A DNA stretch of 64,000 bases. Source: Nematostella vectensis. Its lineage: Eukaryota; Cnidaria; Anthozoa; Actiniaria; Edwardsiidae. The notes below the pieces were generated by a model. It did no database searches. It was not told where the DNA came from and saw nothing but the letters and a program-made list of their open reading frames with translations. How positions within the stretch are numbered: position 1 is the stretch's first letter; every line of letters starts with the position of its first letter. Location: NCBI RefSeq assembly GCF_932526225.1, contig NC_064042.1, forward strand, positions 6,317,540 to 6,381,539, read 5' to 3'. Positions 10,591 through 23,330 of the stretch are shown piece by piece. The position numbers and the translations under genes were made by a program.

Positions 10591-12240
10591 CCACCTGCAG
10601 TGGATCTAGGCCCTAGAATGCCATGAGGTGTGGCCTCACTCATAACTGCGTTGCCTGGAAGGGTGATGGCGTCTCCCCGAGACTAAAGCTTTGTCATATC
10701 TATGTCCAGCTCCTCCCAGCCTCCTACAACGACTAGCAATTTGTGTTTGTTAAGTATCTAAATGTGTGGTGTGCTACATGTTCCTGTAATCCAGTTCTTG
10801 ACTGCGAGTGGAATGGTAAATATACATACATATTATTGTTATTGCCATTGCTATTATCATTGCTATTAAAAAGAAAGTGACGAAGCTTTTTCTCATGAGA
10901 TCTCTTCATTTTGTTCCTTTATGACGTATATTGACTAAAACCGTTGTAAGAATATTGCCACTCTCTATATTGATCGTTGGAAAATCCAAGATGGCCGCCA
11001 ATCCAAGATCTTAAATAAAGCGCTACGACAACATACTTACAGCATACTTTTTTCGTGAAATCTATTAATTGTTGTCACTTAAGAATACATATTGACTAAA
11101 ATATGTTTGAGACCATTTTCCAGTCTATGACGAATTGTACACTCGGTATGAGAATAGCGGCAGCAACGGCATTTTTCAACAGAGAGCGCATTTTTTATTT
11201 TGTCTCCAGACAGCATACGCGGACTGTTTTCAAAAAAGGGCGCGGGAAAAATGCGCACAGCTCGTACTCGAGTAGCTTAGGGAGGGAACTCTACATCACG
11301 GATTATTAGAAGGTGCTAATAAAAATACGTAGGGTGTATCTCAAAATGTTCTTGGCAGCAGATTTGATGTACTCAGCTACTAAATAGCCTACCATACTTG
11401 CGATTTTCCGATCTCCTATACTAGTCTTGTCGAAATACTAAAGCTTCTTGGTGCTGAATAGCATTTGTGTTTACCTATGCCATCTTTTGTGTTTTCCACA
11501 TGTCAGTTTAATATGTGATGGTTCTCCAGTGTGCTGGGGCGATAGCTCAACGATCAAAGACTTACTGGCTGTGGCATATTTGAAGTATAGAAGGTGGAAG
11601 AAACATCGGCAAGCACTAAGAATGCCGGCCATTAAAATTTACTCAATGAGTCAATGGATAGGTTAGTAGAGATGCCTAACCACACTCTATGTCAGATCGA
11701 TAAAGGACTTGTGGACTCCGCTCCCAGTCGAGCCGATAATTTTTTTTTTGGTTGCGCTACTTATAGCGATTCTTGGCACACATATCAGCCATCAACACAT
11801 ATCAGCCGCGCTTCAGAGACTACGTGCTTGCGCATATACAAACAGAAGAAAATGGGCCCATATTTCTATTTATGTACAGTTTAACGTGAATCGTATTTAC
11901 GTTGTCGTAAATAAGATTCGATCAAGCATTGTACAATGATATGTGGCAGAAACATTTTGAAGTTGTTTACTTCTAACAACTGCGAAAAACTTTTTTTTTT
12001 ATCCGTTTGAAGAGTGACAACATTTATGCAAAGGTTGGACTGCTTGCCAAAACGGGTCTCTGTAAAATGAAGACAGGACCTTCACGGACTTACGCGGACC
12101 GGACCTCGACCTTTTTAATACACAAACATATACATAAAATAAAAAATTGTCGTCAAAGAAAAAAAAGCTTGCTTACATTTTTCGTGAGAGTCCCTAGTGC
12201 AAGTGTGCCGTTGTTGTGGGGCACCGGGGAACAAACAGAG
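10591..12240. other. Spacer without a supported gene
   Basis: Only short frames occur (11103-11309, 11448-11666, 11654-11884) and none shows a family motif. Two related blocks near 10860-10930 and 11030-11100 share 'ACTAAAA' and GTATATTGACTAAAA-like text and may be an old duplication. Confidence 0.45.
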
Positions 12241-12243
12241 TTT

Positions 12244-12855
12244 CTTTTTCATTACGGACTTTGCGCAAAATTACCGACTTGCTCCAGGTGCTGAAGTAGT
12301 TTGAAAAATCGGTAGCTGGAAAATCGGCAACTACCGTGAGAATAGTGACTTAATAAATGGGCTGCTTCGCTACTTTGTAGCAAGAGAAAACAAATATCAC
12401 TCTGTCCAAACACTGAGCTGTCAGTTAACTCAATGGAATCTGTTGATTGCCGTTAGAACAGTAACCCTCTATTGGCTACTTCCCTGCATTGTATTAAGAA
12501 GACAAAAAAAAACCGCTCTGCACAAACACAATCGTAGATTGCCGTGAGAACAAACCTTTTATTGGCTACTTTGCAATTGTCCTGACATGTTGACTCATTG
12601 ACGGCTGATTGATAACTGATTGTTTTTGAGCCCGGGGGTGGGAGGAGCTTTCCCTTTTATAGCGGAACCTCGTGTTTAATGAACACGTCTATGATGCCGA
12701 TACAGACAACGATCTACTCCCCATGTTTGAGGGGTAAAATAATACTTTCGCTAAACAAAAGATATAATGCTAATAGACATTGTTTTAATGCGAGGGATGT
12801 TTTAGCCTGCGAGCAAGTCTGTACTTTTGCGCAAAGTCCGTAATGAAAAAGAAAT
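12244..12855. repeat. Inverted-repeat pair, MITE-like
   Basis: TTTTTCATTACGGACTTTGCGCA (12246-12268) returns as reverse complement near 12828-12851, with a further related base block (ACTTGCTC/GAGCAAGT) on each side. About 540 bp lie between the arms, including two similar blocks of GATTGCCGT(T/G)AGAACA at about 12445 and 12537. Ends and target duplication could not be fixed. Confidence 0.5.
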
Positions 12856-12867
12856 CTCCGTCGCATA

Positions 12868-12873
12868 TCCCCC

Positions 12874-12904
<31 letters not shown>

Positions 12905-13272
12905 AAACAACATCGGCACACACATAAACTAATATAAGGAAAGCAGAGGTGCGCGATAAAGAAGTCGAGTCTACCAAACGGGAAGTTGAGTTGAAATAGT
13001 GACCCCCCAAAATATGTTCAGAGAACACGCAAAATGCAGGCCCAAAGCCAGGGGAGGGGGGGGGGGGGGTGCGAGATTGCGAACGCATCCCCCCACAACG
13101 GCCGAAGGTCCACTTTCGGTTCTCAATTACGTGCTATTTGTAGACAAAACTATAAAGCACAAGCTAGATAACTCTGGTACGTAGCTAAATACGACAATAA
13201 AAGTCCCGTGAAGATACTGCAAAGGCATAAAAAGTCCCTCTTTGTTCTCATATGAAGAAAACGTCCCCCCCC
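12868..13272. repeat. Poly-C, CA and poly-G tracts
   Basis: C runs at about 12870-12890 pass into (CA)n; a G run lies at 13054-13069 and a C run at 13266-13274. A closely similar arrangement (poly-C then CA, then AGACAAAACT) occurs at 29118-29210 and, in part, at 54340-54400, so the block is a dispersed repeat that carries the homopolymer. Run lengths may be unreliable. Confidence 0.7.
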
Positions 13273-13327
13273 CCAAGGAATTTTTTTTCTTTTCGACAAA
13301 TTTTAATTTATTTTGATATTTTCATAC

Positions 13328-13786
13328 CTTGGTTATAAAACTCAGCATTCTTTCTTTGACAGCGTCTTCGTTAACTTTGCTGCAAAATGGAGGTAGCGTT
13401 ATATGAAGCGAAGCGGTCGCTAGTTGAAGTACGATTGTCCCATGTGACAGAATGGTCGTAGCAACCGGTTCAATCACGACGTAAATACACGATTCACTCC
13501 ACGTGAATTTCAAAGTTTTCGAAAAGTCAATGCCTGTATTGGACGCATTCAAAAAATGAACCCAAACCCTTATGTAGAGAGCATGGGACCGTTTGGACCA
13601 ATGGGATGGCAGTGGGAACAAGGCTGTCGAAATGTTGTAGTAGTTGTCTTTCCATGTGATGTTTTCAAGAGAAGGTTCGACGGTTGTAGATATCATAGCT
13701 TGGTAAATGTCGGAATTAGAGTTGAGGCATTTTCCGTGCGCGTTTTGGAGAAGATACACTAAGATCAAGATAATAACATTTGACAT
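13328..13786 (-). CDS. First exon of a secreted or membrane protein
   Basis: The minus-strand frame is open from ATG 13867; I prefer the ATG at 13786, which gives a classical signal peptide (MSNVIILILVYLLQNAHG). The frame ends at a donor (ACCAAG|GTATGA, last exon base 13328). The encoded part has several N-glycosylation sequons (NIT, NIS, NAS), only a few cysteines and no recognisable motif, so it looks like a lumenal or extracellular region. Further exons would lie to the left on the minus strand; I could not identify them. It is head-to-head with the DDX51-type gene about 270 bp away. Family not recognised. Confidence 0.55.
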
Positions 13787-14053
13787 GTTTAGTACATGAA
13801 ACGGGTAGCGCCAGGGAATGCAGAAGCAAGGGCCCAACGACAGCTGGATGACCGTGCTAGGTGCCAACTGGTGTGCGGAAGTTCGCGGAAAACTTCACAA
13901 CCACAGGGAGCCAAGTGTCACGTGATAATGTTTACCCAGGCCCTCGCGCGGTCTAAAAATCAAAATGGCGGACGAACTTGCACCACGAGGCCTCTCGTAA
14001 AAATGCACCGATGATTAGATTTTCAAAAGCAATATTCAGGTTTTGAACTAAAA
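13787..14053. promoter_or_regulatory. Probable bidirectional promoter, secreted protein / DDX51
   Basis: Short GC-richer interval between divergent start codons. It contains the E-box-like CACGTGA at 13919-13925 and no clear TATA box. Role inferred from gene arrangement. Confidence 0.4.
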
Positions 14054-17000
14054 ATGGACCTGTTTCGTATAGAAAGATACTTAGGTGACGAAGAGTCGCC
14101 GGCTAAGTCGGGAAGCTTCTCAATCAAGGAACACATCGCCCAACGAAGGCGATCTTTAAGAAAATTGTCGCCCAAAATCAACAACAACTCACAGCAAAAT
14201 ATTCAACAAGTTCCGAATCTTGGTGACGAAAAAAAAGCCAAAGACACTATTGAAAATGAGGATTCTAAAAGGAAGAGGCATAAAGATAAAGATCATGACG
14301 AGGAACTTGAGGTAAAAAGGAAGAAGAAGAAATCGAAGTCGACGAAAGTCGAGGTTGAACAGCTTGAGGAAGAGCTTTTAGATCTTGGTGAAATCGAGTC
14401 TATAAAAAAAGTAAGCCAGAGAGGTAATGAAGAAGGTGAGAGTAAAGATGGGGACAATAAGGGGCTTGAGAAAGACCTCAAAATAGAGAACACAGACATA
14501 AATGGAGTGAGACAAGCGTCGGGTTTCACCGTGATTGGTAGAAACAAGAGAAAAAAGAAAATACACAATGTCCAACGAACTCTACCAGGCTGGCTATCCA
14601 ACCCTGAGGTGATAAGCCCAGATTTTGATAAAGGAAAAATTCCGGTGTCTAGCTTACAATGTCTCTCCACATCCCTTCAAAAGAAACTTAAAGAACAAGA
14701 TATCAACAGTTTCTTCCCAGTTCAAAGTTCAGTCATACCTGCAATCCTGTCAAACCTTGCTTCAGGGACTCTTGCTGGGCTAGGAGGATACCGTCCTTCT
14801 GATATCTGTGTGTCTGCTCCTACAGGAAGTGGTAAAACCTTGGCGTATGTGCTACCTCTAGTGCAGGCAATTTCACAATGCACTGTTTGCCATCTACAGG
14901 CCTTAGTGCTTTTACCTACAAAAGACCTTGCAAATCAAGTTAAAAGAGTTTTTGATACTTTCATACAAGGCACAAGCGTCAGAGTGGGGCTAGCACCCTC
15001 AAATAAAACACTTCAGAAGGAGCAAGATAGTTTAGTTGGACGAAGGTAAGAACATACACATGTAGGGTTTCTAGATGGACTTCAATTTGTGCTCAATCGC
15101 ATGTTTCTTCTAATAATGGTCTTTGTTGATTATATAAAAATATATGTAGTATTTATTTATAGCATTTATACAACCATCATGTTCTAAGCACTTTACATTA
15201 AAAAATGATACTTGATGATACTAATTAAGAATGACCACTTTGGAACTGAGAAAAACAAGTGGTAAATATTTTCTTGCCTAGGATCAGTAATGAAACTGTA
15301 CAGTAACCTTAATAAGTTTTTATATAAATCTCTGATCATTTTAGTTGTGGAAGCACAAGCCATGTGAATATCTTAGTAACCACCCCTGGTCGTCTGGTGG
15401 AACATATCTCCTCTACTCCTGGATTTACTCTTCAACATCTGAGATTCCTAGTTATTGATGAGGCTGATCGCCTGCTTGACCAGTCCTACAACAACTGGCT
15501 GTCTAAAGTGATACATGCTGCCCAAGAGTCTGTGAATACACTCCCTTTAAATGATAGCAGGTTCGTGTCAATCCTCCCAATTTCTTCCAAACTATCCTGA
15601 CTATTTGGTTGAAAAAATCAGATCCTAGGAAGCAATTCTAAAGAGGGGAGCACATTCTCCAGAACCAGATCATCAAATGGAAAATAAAAATACTAGGATC
15701 AAAGGTGAAACAAAGAGTTTAATAATTAAAATTTAAAATGGAAACATAATGAAAAAAATGTGGGCTTGTGGATTAGTAAAATAACAAAAAAAAGTAATCC
15801 AGCCTTGCTCGAAAATACAAAATGCAGCTTGAATCCTGATTGTGTATTTTTCTATATTTGTAATAATTATGAAAGTTAAATACTGCATTCTGTTCTAATT
15901 CTTGTAGTTCATTTATGTTTCAACTTGGGACAAAGAGAAAGCACCACAGGCACATCACAGCAGCCAGCTACTCCAAGATTCAGGTTCCTCTACAGAAGCT
16001 CTTATTTTCTGCTACAATGACCCACAGTCCTGAAAAACTAGCTGCCTTACAGCTGTACAACCCGATGCTGTTTGCTGTTTCTAATACTCCTGAGATGTCA
16101 GCAGAGAATGATGAAGATGCTGCAGGTATAAAAGAGCTTGTTGCAACATACATAGTAGGAGGGGGGGGGGGCTTAAAAGATGAGTGATGTAGTATAGGGG
16201 CAGTAGAAACTGAAAGTATTTTGATGTTCTGTACTCACTTAGTTATTCCATGCACCTCTGTTGAATATACACAGCAGTTTCAACTGCATATTTAAAGATC
16301 AAATTTATATTAATCTGTGCAGAGTACCTTGCTCTTTGAAGAGACTGTGGTGACAGTGAGCATGCGCAATGCGAAGGAATACTAAAGCTGTCACAATTCT
16401 GTGCAATTTTGGTCAGTTCCTTGAATTTCAGACTGATTATCAAAAATGTTTACCTTAACTATTCTTGCACAAATTATGAAAGCTGGGATGAACCTTTACA
16501 AAAAGTTGCATCAAATTTTTTATAGGTTCAATTGCATTAGCCTTACCTCACATTGAAATCCTGTTAAGAAAAAGGCTCTAATTATTGAACATTGCCAGCA
16601 CACACACAGGAAGAGATTTTCCAGTACCGTTTTTACCAGAAATTGTGGAATTGTTAATGCATGGAGCCTTGAGCGTTTTCAAGGGTTGTTGTTAGTTGTT
16701 CAAAATCAAATTAAGACTGACAAGGGTAAACCTTTTCCATACGTAGGAACAAGCCGCTATAGTCTGCCGGTTGGACTGACAGATCACATGGCAGTCTGTA
16801 AAAATGGAGAGAAGCCTTTGATGGTGTTATTCCTACTTCTCAAGTGTGGATTCAAAGGTGTTCTTTGCTTTACCTCTTCACTTGAGGCAACTCACCGGTG
16901 AGTACAAGATAGAGGCTTAGCAAGGAATTCCCTTTCCCTCACAGGATTAGCAAGGCATCTGCCACACAGGCTTATCAAGGTGTTCCCCACACAGGATTAG

Positions 17001-19957
17001 CCAGGCATTCCCACACAGGATTAGCAAGGCATCCCCACACAGGATTAGCAAGGTATCCCACACAAGATTAGCAAGGTATCCCCCCCACACGTTTAGCAAG
17101 GTATCCCACACAAGATTAGCAAGGTATCCCCCACACAAGATTAGCAAGGTATCCCACACAAGATTAGCAAGGTATCCCACACAGGATTAGCAAGGTATCC
17201 CACACAGGATTAGCAAGGTATCCCACACAGGATTAGCAAGGTATCCCACACAGGATTAGCAAGGTATCCCACACAGGATTAGCAAGGTATCCCACACAAG
17301 ATTAGCAAGGTATCCCACACAGGATTAGCAAGGTATCCCACACAGGATTAGCAAGGTATCCCACACAGGATTAGCAAGGCATCCCACACAGGATTAGCAA
17401 GGTATCCCACACAGGATTAGCCAGGCATTCCCACACAGGATTAGCAAGGCATCCCCCACACAGGATTAGCAAGGCATTCCCACACAGGATTAGCAAGGTA
17501 TCCCCCACACAGGATTAGCAAGGTGTTCCCACACAAGATTAGCAAGGCATTCCCACACAGGATTAGCAAGGTATCCCACCCAGGATTAGCAAGGCATCCC
17601 CCCCACACGTTTAGCAAGGTGTTCCCCACACAAGATTAGCAAGGCATCCCACACAAGATTAGCAAGGTATCCCACACAGGATTAACAAGGCATCCCCACA
17701 CATTCTTAGCAAGGTGTTCCCCACACAGGCTTAGCAAGGCATCCCCCCCACACGTTTAGCAAGGTGTTCCCCACACAAGATTAGCAAGGCATCCCCCTCA
17801 CAGGATAAACAAGGCGTTACCTACGCTGGCTTAGCAAGGAATTGTTAGCGAGGCAGTCCCCAAATAGACTATGCAAGACAGTCCACACATAGGCTAAGTA
17901 AGTCAAACCTCACATAGGCTTAACTTGGTGTTCCCATCACAGGCTTCGCAAGCCATTGCTAACAGTCCCCACAGGTTGGCAGGGCATTACCCACATACAG
18001 TAGTTTCATAACCAGCACACAAAGTTTACAGATTATTAGGCAACAGAGCTGTTAGGTAACCATCCACTAGACAACCATCCTACTGTAAATTGTTAGGCAA
18101 CCATCCACAAGGCAACCATTCTAAGTCTTTAGTCAACTGTCCACTTGGCAACTAACTTGTTAGTCTACTATGCACTAGACAGCCCTTCTAAGTCTAAAGT
18201 TAACTGTCCACTAGACAACCAACCCAAGCCATTAGGTATCAGTTACCAGGCAACCATAACCAAGTTGTTATGTTACCACTTGCATAGATAATTCCACAAA
18301 AACACAGATTTCTATGTAAAATAGACCAATATGTTCGTCTGATGTGCTTTCTCTTCAACAGACTTAAACATTATCAGAAAACTATGTATATTATGGAGAT
18401 GACGGTCATTGGGTGATCATTTGGGTTGGGGTTATGCACCAAATGGATATTACTGTACAGGGTTTGTGGTGGGGATAAAAGTGCAGTGCTGTACAGGTGT
18501 TAGGAGACATGCCATGTGGTAGAACCCTTCATGGTCTCCTCTACTCGTTTTTTTGGGTTTCATTGTTCTCCTTTTGTCATTGTCATGTGTTTTATTGTAC
18601 ATTTACCTTTCTTATGAGTGTGCCTGACACTTTATATTCTCATTGCCACCTCAACATCGAGCTAAATCAAGGAAGCAAAATGCATATTTTTTTCTGTTGC
18701 AAATCTCAGATTGTACTTGTTGATCAAACTGTATGGAGAGGTGGCTGTTGCTGAGTACTCCTCAAGCCTGACACCCCAGCAGAGGCGTGGCATCCTGAGA
18801 GATTTCAAACAAGGTGCCATTCAGATCATCATATGTTCAGATGCCATGGCGCGAGGCATGGATATCGACAATGTGTCCTATGTCATCTCTTATGATGCCC
18901 CCAATCATGCCAAGGGGTACATCCACAGGGTAGGAAGAACAGCAAGGGCTGGGAACCAAGGTATTCTTTATAATGATGATAGTTATGATTGTAATTATGA
19001 TAACCATGATAATTACTGTGCTAATTTTGTTAAAGATGAGAGTTATGATGGTAATGATTAGGATGAAGATAATGGTGGTAATGGTGGCTCTGTTGGTAGA
19101 GGTTTTATGGTTATAGGTTTGAAGGTACAGTGGAAAGCTGGTGATTGTGGTGTAGGTGTGGTCGGATGATGGTTGTGATGTTGTGGTTAGGTAAAGGTAA
19201 TGTAGGCGTGGCTGGAATGGTGTTGTTAGGTGATGGTTGTGTTTGTGTTGTTGGGTGATGGATTTGTTGGTGTTGTTGGGTGATGGTAGTGTAGGTATTG
19301 TTAGATGATGGTAGTGCTGGTGTTGTTGGGTGATGGTAGTGTAGATGTTGTTGGGTGATGGTAGTGCTGGTGTTGTTGGGTGATGGTAGTGTAGATGTTG
19401 TTGGGTGATGGTAGTGCTGGTGTTGTTGGGTGATGGATTTGTTGGTGTTGTTGGGTGATGGTAGTGCTGGTGTTGTTGGGTGATGGTAGTGCTGGGGTTG
19501 TTGGGTGATGGTATTGCTGGTGTTGTTGGGTGATGGTAGTGTAGATGTTGTTGGGTGATGGTGGTGCTGGTGTTGTTGGGTGATGGATTTGTTGGTGTTG
19601 TTGGGTGATGGTAGTTTAGGTGTTGTTGGGTGATGGTAGTGTAGTTGTGGTTAAGTGGTGGTAGTGAAGGTATTGTTGGGTGATGGTTGTGTTAGGACCG
19701 TGGTGATTTCTAGATGCATGTTATGAGATGCTGTATTTGTATAATTTCCAGGTACAGCTGTCACATTGCTGCATAGTGATGAGGTGTTTCACTTCAAAAT
19801 CCTGATTCAGAAGACAGGCCGTCACAAGATACCTAAATACCGTGTGAAGGAGTCGGAGCTTGAAACTCTGATTGAAAAGTATAAAGAGACCCTTACTAAG
19901 CTTGAGCAGACCATCCTAGAGGAGAGAAACTATGGTCACAGAACAAGGACTAGATAG
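14054..19957 (+). CDS. DDX51: DEAD-box RNA helicase DDX51/Dbp6, six exons
   Basis: Exons: 14054-15045, 15345-15560, 15908-16125, 16696-16897, 18710-18960, 19752-19957. Phases agree throughout and give 694 residues, close to the vertebrate protein. The first 170 residues are charged and lysine-rich (nuclear and nucleolar localisation). The core has the Q-motif region FFPVQ, motif I APTGSGKT (about residue 254), TTPGR, DEAD followed by [25 protein letters not shown] and [10 protein letters not shown]. The long DEAD-box amino terminus, the DRLLDQSY block after DEAD and PVGLTDH point to DDX51/Dbp6, which acts in nucleolar maturation of the large ribosomal subunit. Junctions 1, 2, 5 and 6 are clear. 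The start of exon 4 is less sure: an acceptor at 16725 would not keep the phase set by a donor after 16125. No breaks are seen. Confidence 0.9.
16925..17860 (+). repeat. 23-bp minisatellite in DDX51 intron 4
   Basis: About 40 copies of a unit close to CACACAGGATTAGCAAGGTATCC, with G/A and T/C variants and short indels, run from 16925 to about 17860. After that more diverged units (GGCAACCATCCACTAG-like, 18050-18260) continue with another motif. There are no unique spacers between units, so this is not an array of the CRISPR kind. Confidence 0.95.
19130..19700 (+). repeat. 25-bp minisatellite in DDX51 intron 5
   Basis: Units of the type TGTTGTTGGGTGATGGTAGTG plus a variable tetra- or pentanucleotide repeat about 20 times. 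The unit is purine/T-only on the plus strand, with few C residues. Confidence 0.95.
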
Positions 19958-20940
19958 AGAGAGTTGTCAAAAATAGAGACAGACAGAAGTCAATCACAAT
20001 TCATGTCGAACAACCAATAGAAAATCAAAATTGATCAATTTTGACGGGGGGAGGGGAAAGGTACAGGACTCCCCCACCCACTTCCCCCTAGAAAAATGAT
20101 GTTAATTAAAAGAATTAATAAAAATCTTGAATAAAAGACTTGCGGAGAATTAAGAAATATTCCACCCCAGTTACCTCTCAGATTTATGATATGACGCTAC
20201 TTTTCATAACATTTTAACAGTTTTAAGTTTTTAGCATTTTAAAGTTCTTCTGGGAAGCATTTCCGAACATTTCGTCTCTGAAATTTGTCTGATTTTGCTA
20301 GGTAAAAAGGTATTTACAGGGGGAGGCAGAGTGGTAACAAAAGTGTGCGTGTGTGTGTGCGTGCGTGTGTGTAAAATACACATTCGCTAGCGCACCCTGC
20401 CCGCATTTGAGCATTTCCAGTTTTGATTGACCTAACGTTTGCCTTGTACATAAAATCGCAGAGCAATGAAATCTTTACAATAGGGAACTTGCGCTAAGAG
20501 ATCACGTGACTGTTTGGGTGGCTAACTAGCGCGCGCTCAGGCTTTTAGCGGCAAAATAACAGCAACAAAAAGCAACTTATTCAGCGGTTACGAAAAAAGT
20601 CAGAATTCTTTTATTCAGAGAAGGTTTAGTTATTTAAATATTTTATTTTTTCGTCCTCTGGTGTGACGGGCGCAGTCATTTCTGATTTTTTGTTTGATCT
20701 TTTATTTATTTTAAATTTTGCCACCCAGGAAGGTCACGTGATCTCTTGGGGCAAGTCCCCTATTACTTTAACAGAAAACAATCTTCATCAAACAATTAGA
20801 AACACATTCTAATGACTTTAAAATACCTTACAACACGCTTATCTTTAAAGGGGCCGTATTACGAGGTTCTTAAAATAATTTCCTTAGCACGGAAATGTAA
20901 AGATTAAGCGTTTTTAACTATCAGGTTCCAAACGCTCCAA
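19958..20940. other. Spacer after DDX51
   Basis: No gene supported. A GT-rich microsatellite lies at 20341-20371. Two short blocks, AGATCACGTGACTG (20499-20512) and GGTCACGTGATCTCTTGG (20732-20749), face each other across 220 bp as an inverted pair, so a small inverted-repeat element is possible at about 20480-20765 (left CTTGCGCTAAGAGATCACGTGAC, right GTCACGTGATCTCTTGGGGCAAG). Confidence 0.5.
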
Positions 20941-20944
20941 GTAA

Positions 20945-21240
20945 CGATGTGATGTCTGTCACACCTTTCGGTGGAATATACTTACCCAGTAGATGCGCTC
21001 CACATAAGGGAGTGGTGGGAGGGGCAAAATATCCCCGGATCCAGTGCTGAGTCATGAATTTGCAGGGATTCAAGAGAGGGTGCAAACGTGCCACGGCTTG
21101 AATGGAAATGGGCCCAGGCGCCAGCGGTCATCCTCGATTTTAACTTATGCTAATGTAACATACATTTAAACTCTTCGTCTGATAAGTTTGGCGCACCCAA
21201 GTAGTCGGGCCTCCGGGCCACAGCTCCCCGCCCAAACAGG
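20945..21240 (+). repeat. Structured dispersed repeat, copy B (rearranged)
   Basis: CTGTCACACCTTTCGGTGG and the following GGAATATACTTACCC...GGAGTGGTGGGAGGGGC (20957-21025) match copies at 9604-9675 and 26853-26922. Here the CTTCGTCTGATAAGTTTGG to CAGCTCCCCGCCC part (21174-21231) follows rather than precedes it. That order suggests tandem units in the source element. Confidence 0.75.
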
Positions 21241-22784
21241 TGCTTGAAAAGGAGGGACTGAGGACCGGGGAATGGTACCTCCTGACCCCAAACATAACCA
21301 AGCACCACCGGAGAACAAGCACTTGAAGACCACAGGTCGGGTCACCACGGGGAGCCCGGCAAAGTAAAAAGCCAGCAGGTATGCCTATCAACCAGGCACG
21401 CAAACCTGCCCTGCGGCCAACAGGCAGGCCCTACCCATCCGGTTTACCATCACCATACATTCCGTACGCCGGCTTGAGAAAAACGGTTTTTTTATGGTGT
21501 TACGGAGCACCAGCACCAAAAACACAATGGAACAAAAGCCAAAAACAAAGACAAGACAAAGAAATATAGTACACAGGTCTTGAGCACCAAACAGAGCTCT
21601 CCGTAACACCAAGGAATACCAGAAAAACTTATTCGCCTCGCCAACTTGGTAGAACAAGGTGTAAGCACTATGTATGGCCATTGGCCTAACAGCACGCTTC
21701 TACCAGCGCCTGAGTAACCAGCTGTCCTACGGACTAAATCTTTTCAAACCTGGGAATGTGCCGCTCTGTATCCGGGCACTACATATACCCGAACACGCCA
21801 AGTTAGGAGTAGCAGACAAGACCCCTTGCATACCAGCTGGCGATGCCCGATCTGGTGAGATTTTCCGAAATAATAATAGCTTGAAGTGCAGGCACATGCA
21901 TTAAAGGGTAGCTCATATGTGTACTTTGAATGTATTGTAACCCTATATCATTACAGAAAGAGTTCGATATCAGTGTAGCCGCCTATAACACTGCCTCACA
22001 CCCATATGCACGAACCCTTGCGTAATATGGGCACCTTACGTCGCGAGAGGGCTTCAACGTCCCCGCCGTGCCCCTTACCTCATAGAAGAGCCCCTTTGAG
22101 GATTGGATTCCCCTGGGGTGATTCAGCTGGTAATCAACCGTCATTCTCCACGTGACGCAAGTCTCGAGGACCAATGGTTCACTCCGACTTCACTCTCAAT
22201 TCATCTCTCTGTCCCTAATAGCAGTGCCTATTAGCAGTCCCATTAATGCCCCTCTTGTTCCCTAAAGCTCTCCCTGGTGGAAGAGAAACCGTGATTGTGC
22301 TTGCCAGTGCGGCACCGAGTGCACAGCATGACCTTATATGACGAGACGCAAATGATCTAAACTGTAAGTTCCCGATTTCCAGGGGTAATTATATTGCGGT
22401 TTCCGGAGTAGCGCGTTTGTCTGTCAACTAGGGATTAACTTGTCAGCTTCTTTACCTGACGTTTTACAGTTTCAGCAACGAATCATACATTTACTCGACA
22501 TATACACAAAATACGTATACAACTTAAATACTGGTTTGTGTCATTGATAGTCTACTTTAGAACATGATTTTTTATACCTTTCTACGGCCAACTAGAGAGC
22601 TACTCTTCCATATGAATACAACCAAGAACCGCAACATATTCTGCCACAAGATAGTGAAAGTTGTATGATCATGAAAATATAATATTGTTTAAAAATATCT
22701 ACTTTTCTGTGGAATTCTACTTACAGTATGACCTGCTTTTTTACTCTAACTTTCTAAATTTATTCTCTCTTACAATATCTCATT
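21241..22784. other. Gene-free interval
   Basis: Short frames on both strands (for example 21388-21681 minus) lack motifs. A small inverted pair flanks 21474-21620: GTGTTACGGAGCAC with AGAAAAAC on one side, GAGCTCTCCGTAACAC with AGAAAAAC on the other. No gene recognised. Confidence 0.45.
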
Positions 22785-22789
22785 CACTT

Positions 22790-23330
22790 AGGTAGCAGTG
22801 CATCCAGACGTGCCGTCGAAGTGTGCGCTGTTGCATTAATCTCTTCTTATAATAATATCTCATTCACTTAGGTAGCAGTGCATCCAGACGTGCCGTCGGA
22901 GTGTGCACTGTTTCACTATTTCACTGTTTCATCCAGACGTGCCGTCGGAGTGTGCACTGTTTCACTATTTCACTGTTTCATCCAGACGTGCCGTCGAAGT
23001 GTGCGCTGTTGCATTAATCTCTTCTTATAATAATATCTCATTCACTTAGGTAGCAGTGCATCCAGACGTGCCGTCGGAGTGTGCACTGTTTCACTATTTC
23101 ACTGTTTCATCCAGACGTGTCGTCGGAGTGTGCACTGTTGCATTAACCCTTCTTATAATAACATCTTATTCACTTTAGTAGCAGTGCATCCAGACGTGTC
23201 GTCGGAGTGTGCACTGTTGCATTAATCTCTTCTTATAATAATAGCTTATTCACTTTATTTGCAGTGCATCCAGACGTGTCGTCGGAGTGTGCACTGTTGC
23301 ATTAACCCTTCTTATATTATCTCATTTACA
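22790..23330 (+). repeat. Compound minisatellite
   Basis: About eight copies of CATCCAGACGTG(C/T)CGTCG(G/A)AGTGTGC(A/G)CTG. Longer units of about 80 bp also contain TATCTCATTCACTTAGGTAGCAGTG; shorter ones of about 48 bp have TTTCACTATTTCACTGTTT instead. Two unit types alternate, a higher-order pattern. Confidence 0.95.

Noticed and set aside
12714-13088. Minus-strand 124-codon ORF
   Set aside because: It reads through poly-C/CA and poly-G tracts and inverted-repeat arms, with no family signal.
16925-17860. Regular short repeats resembling a CRISPR array
   Set aside because: Units abut without unique spacers and the host is a eukaryote; it is a minisatellite in an intron.
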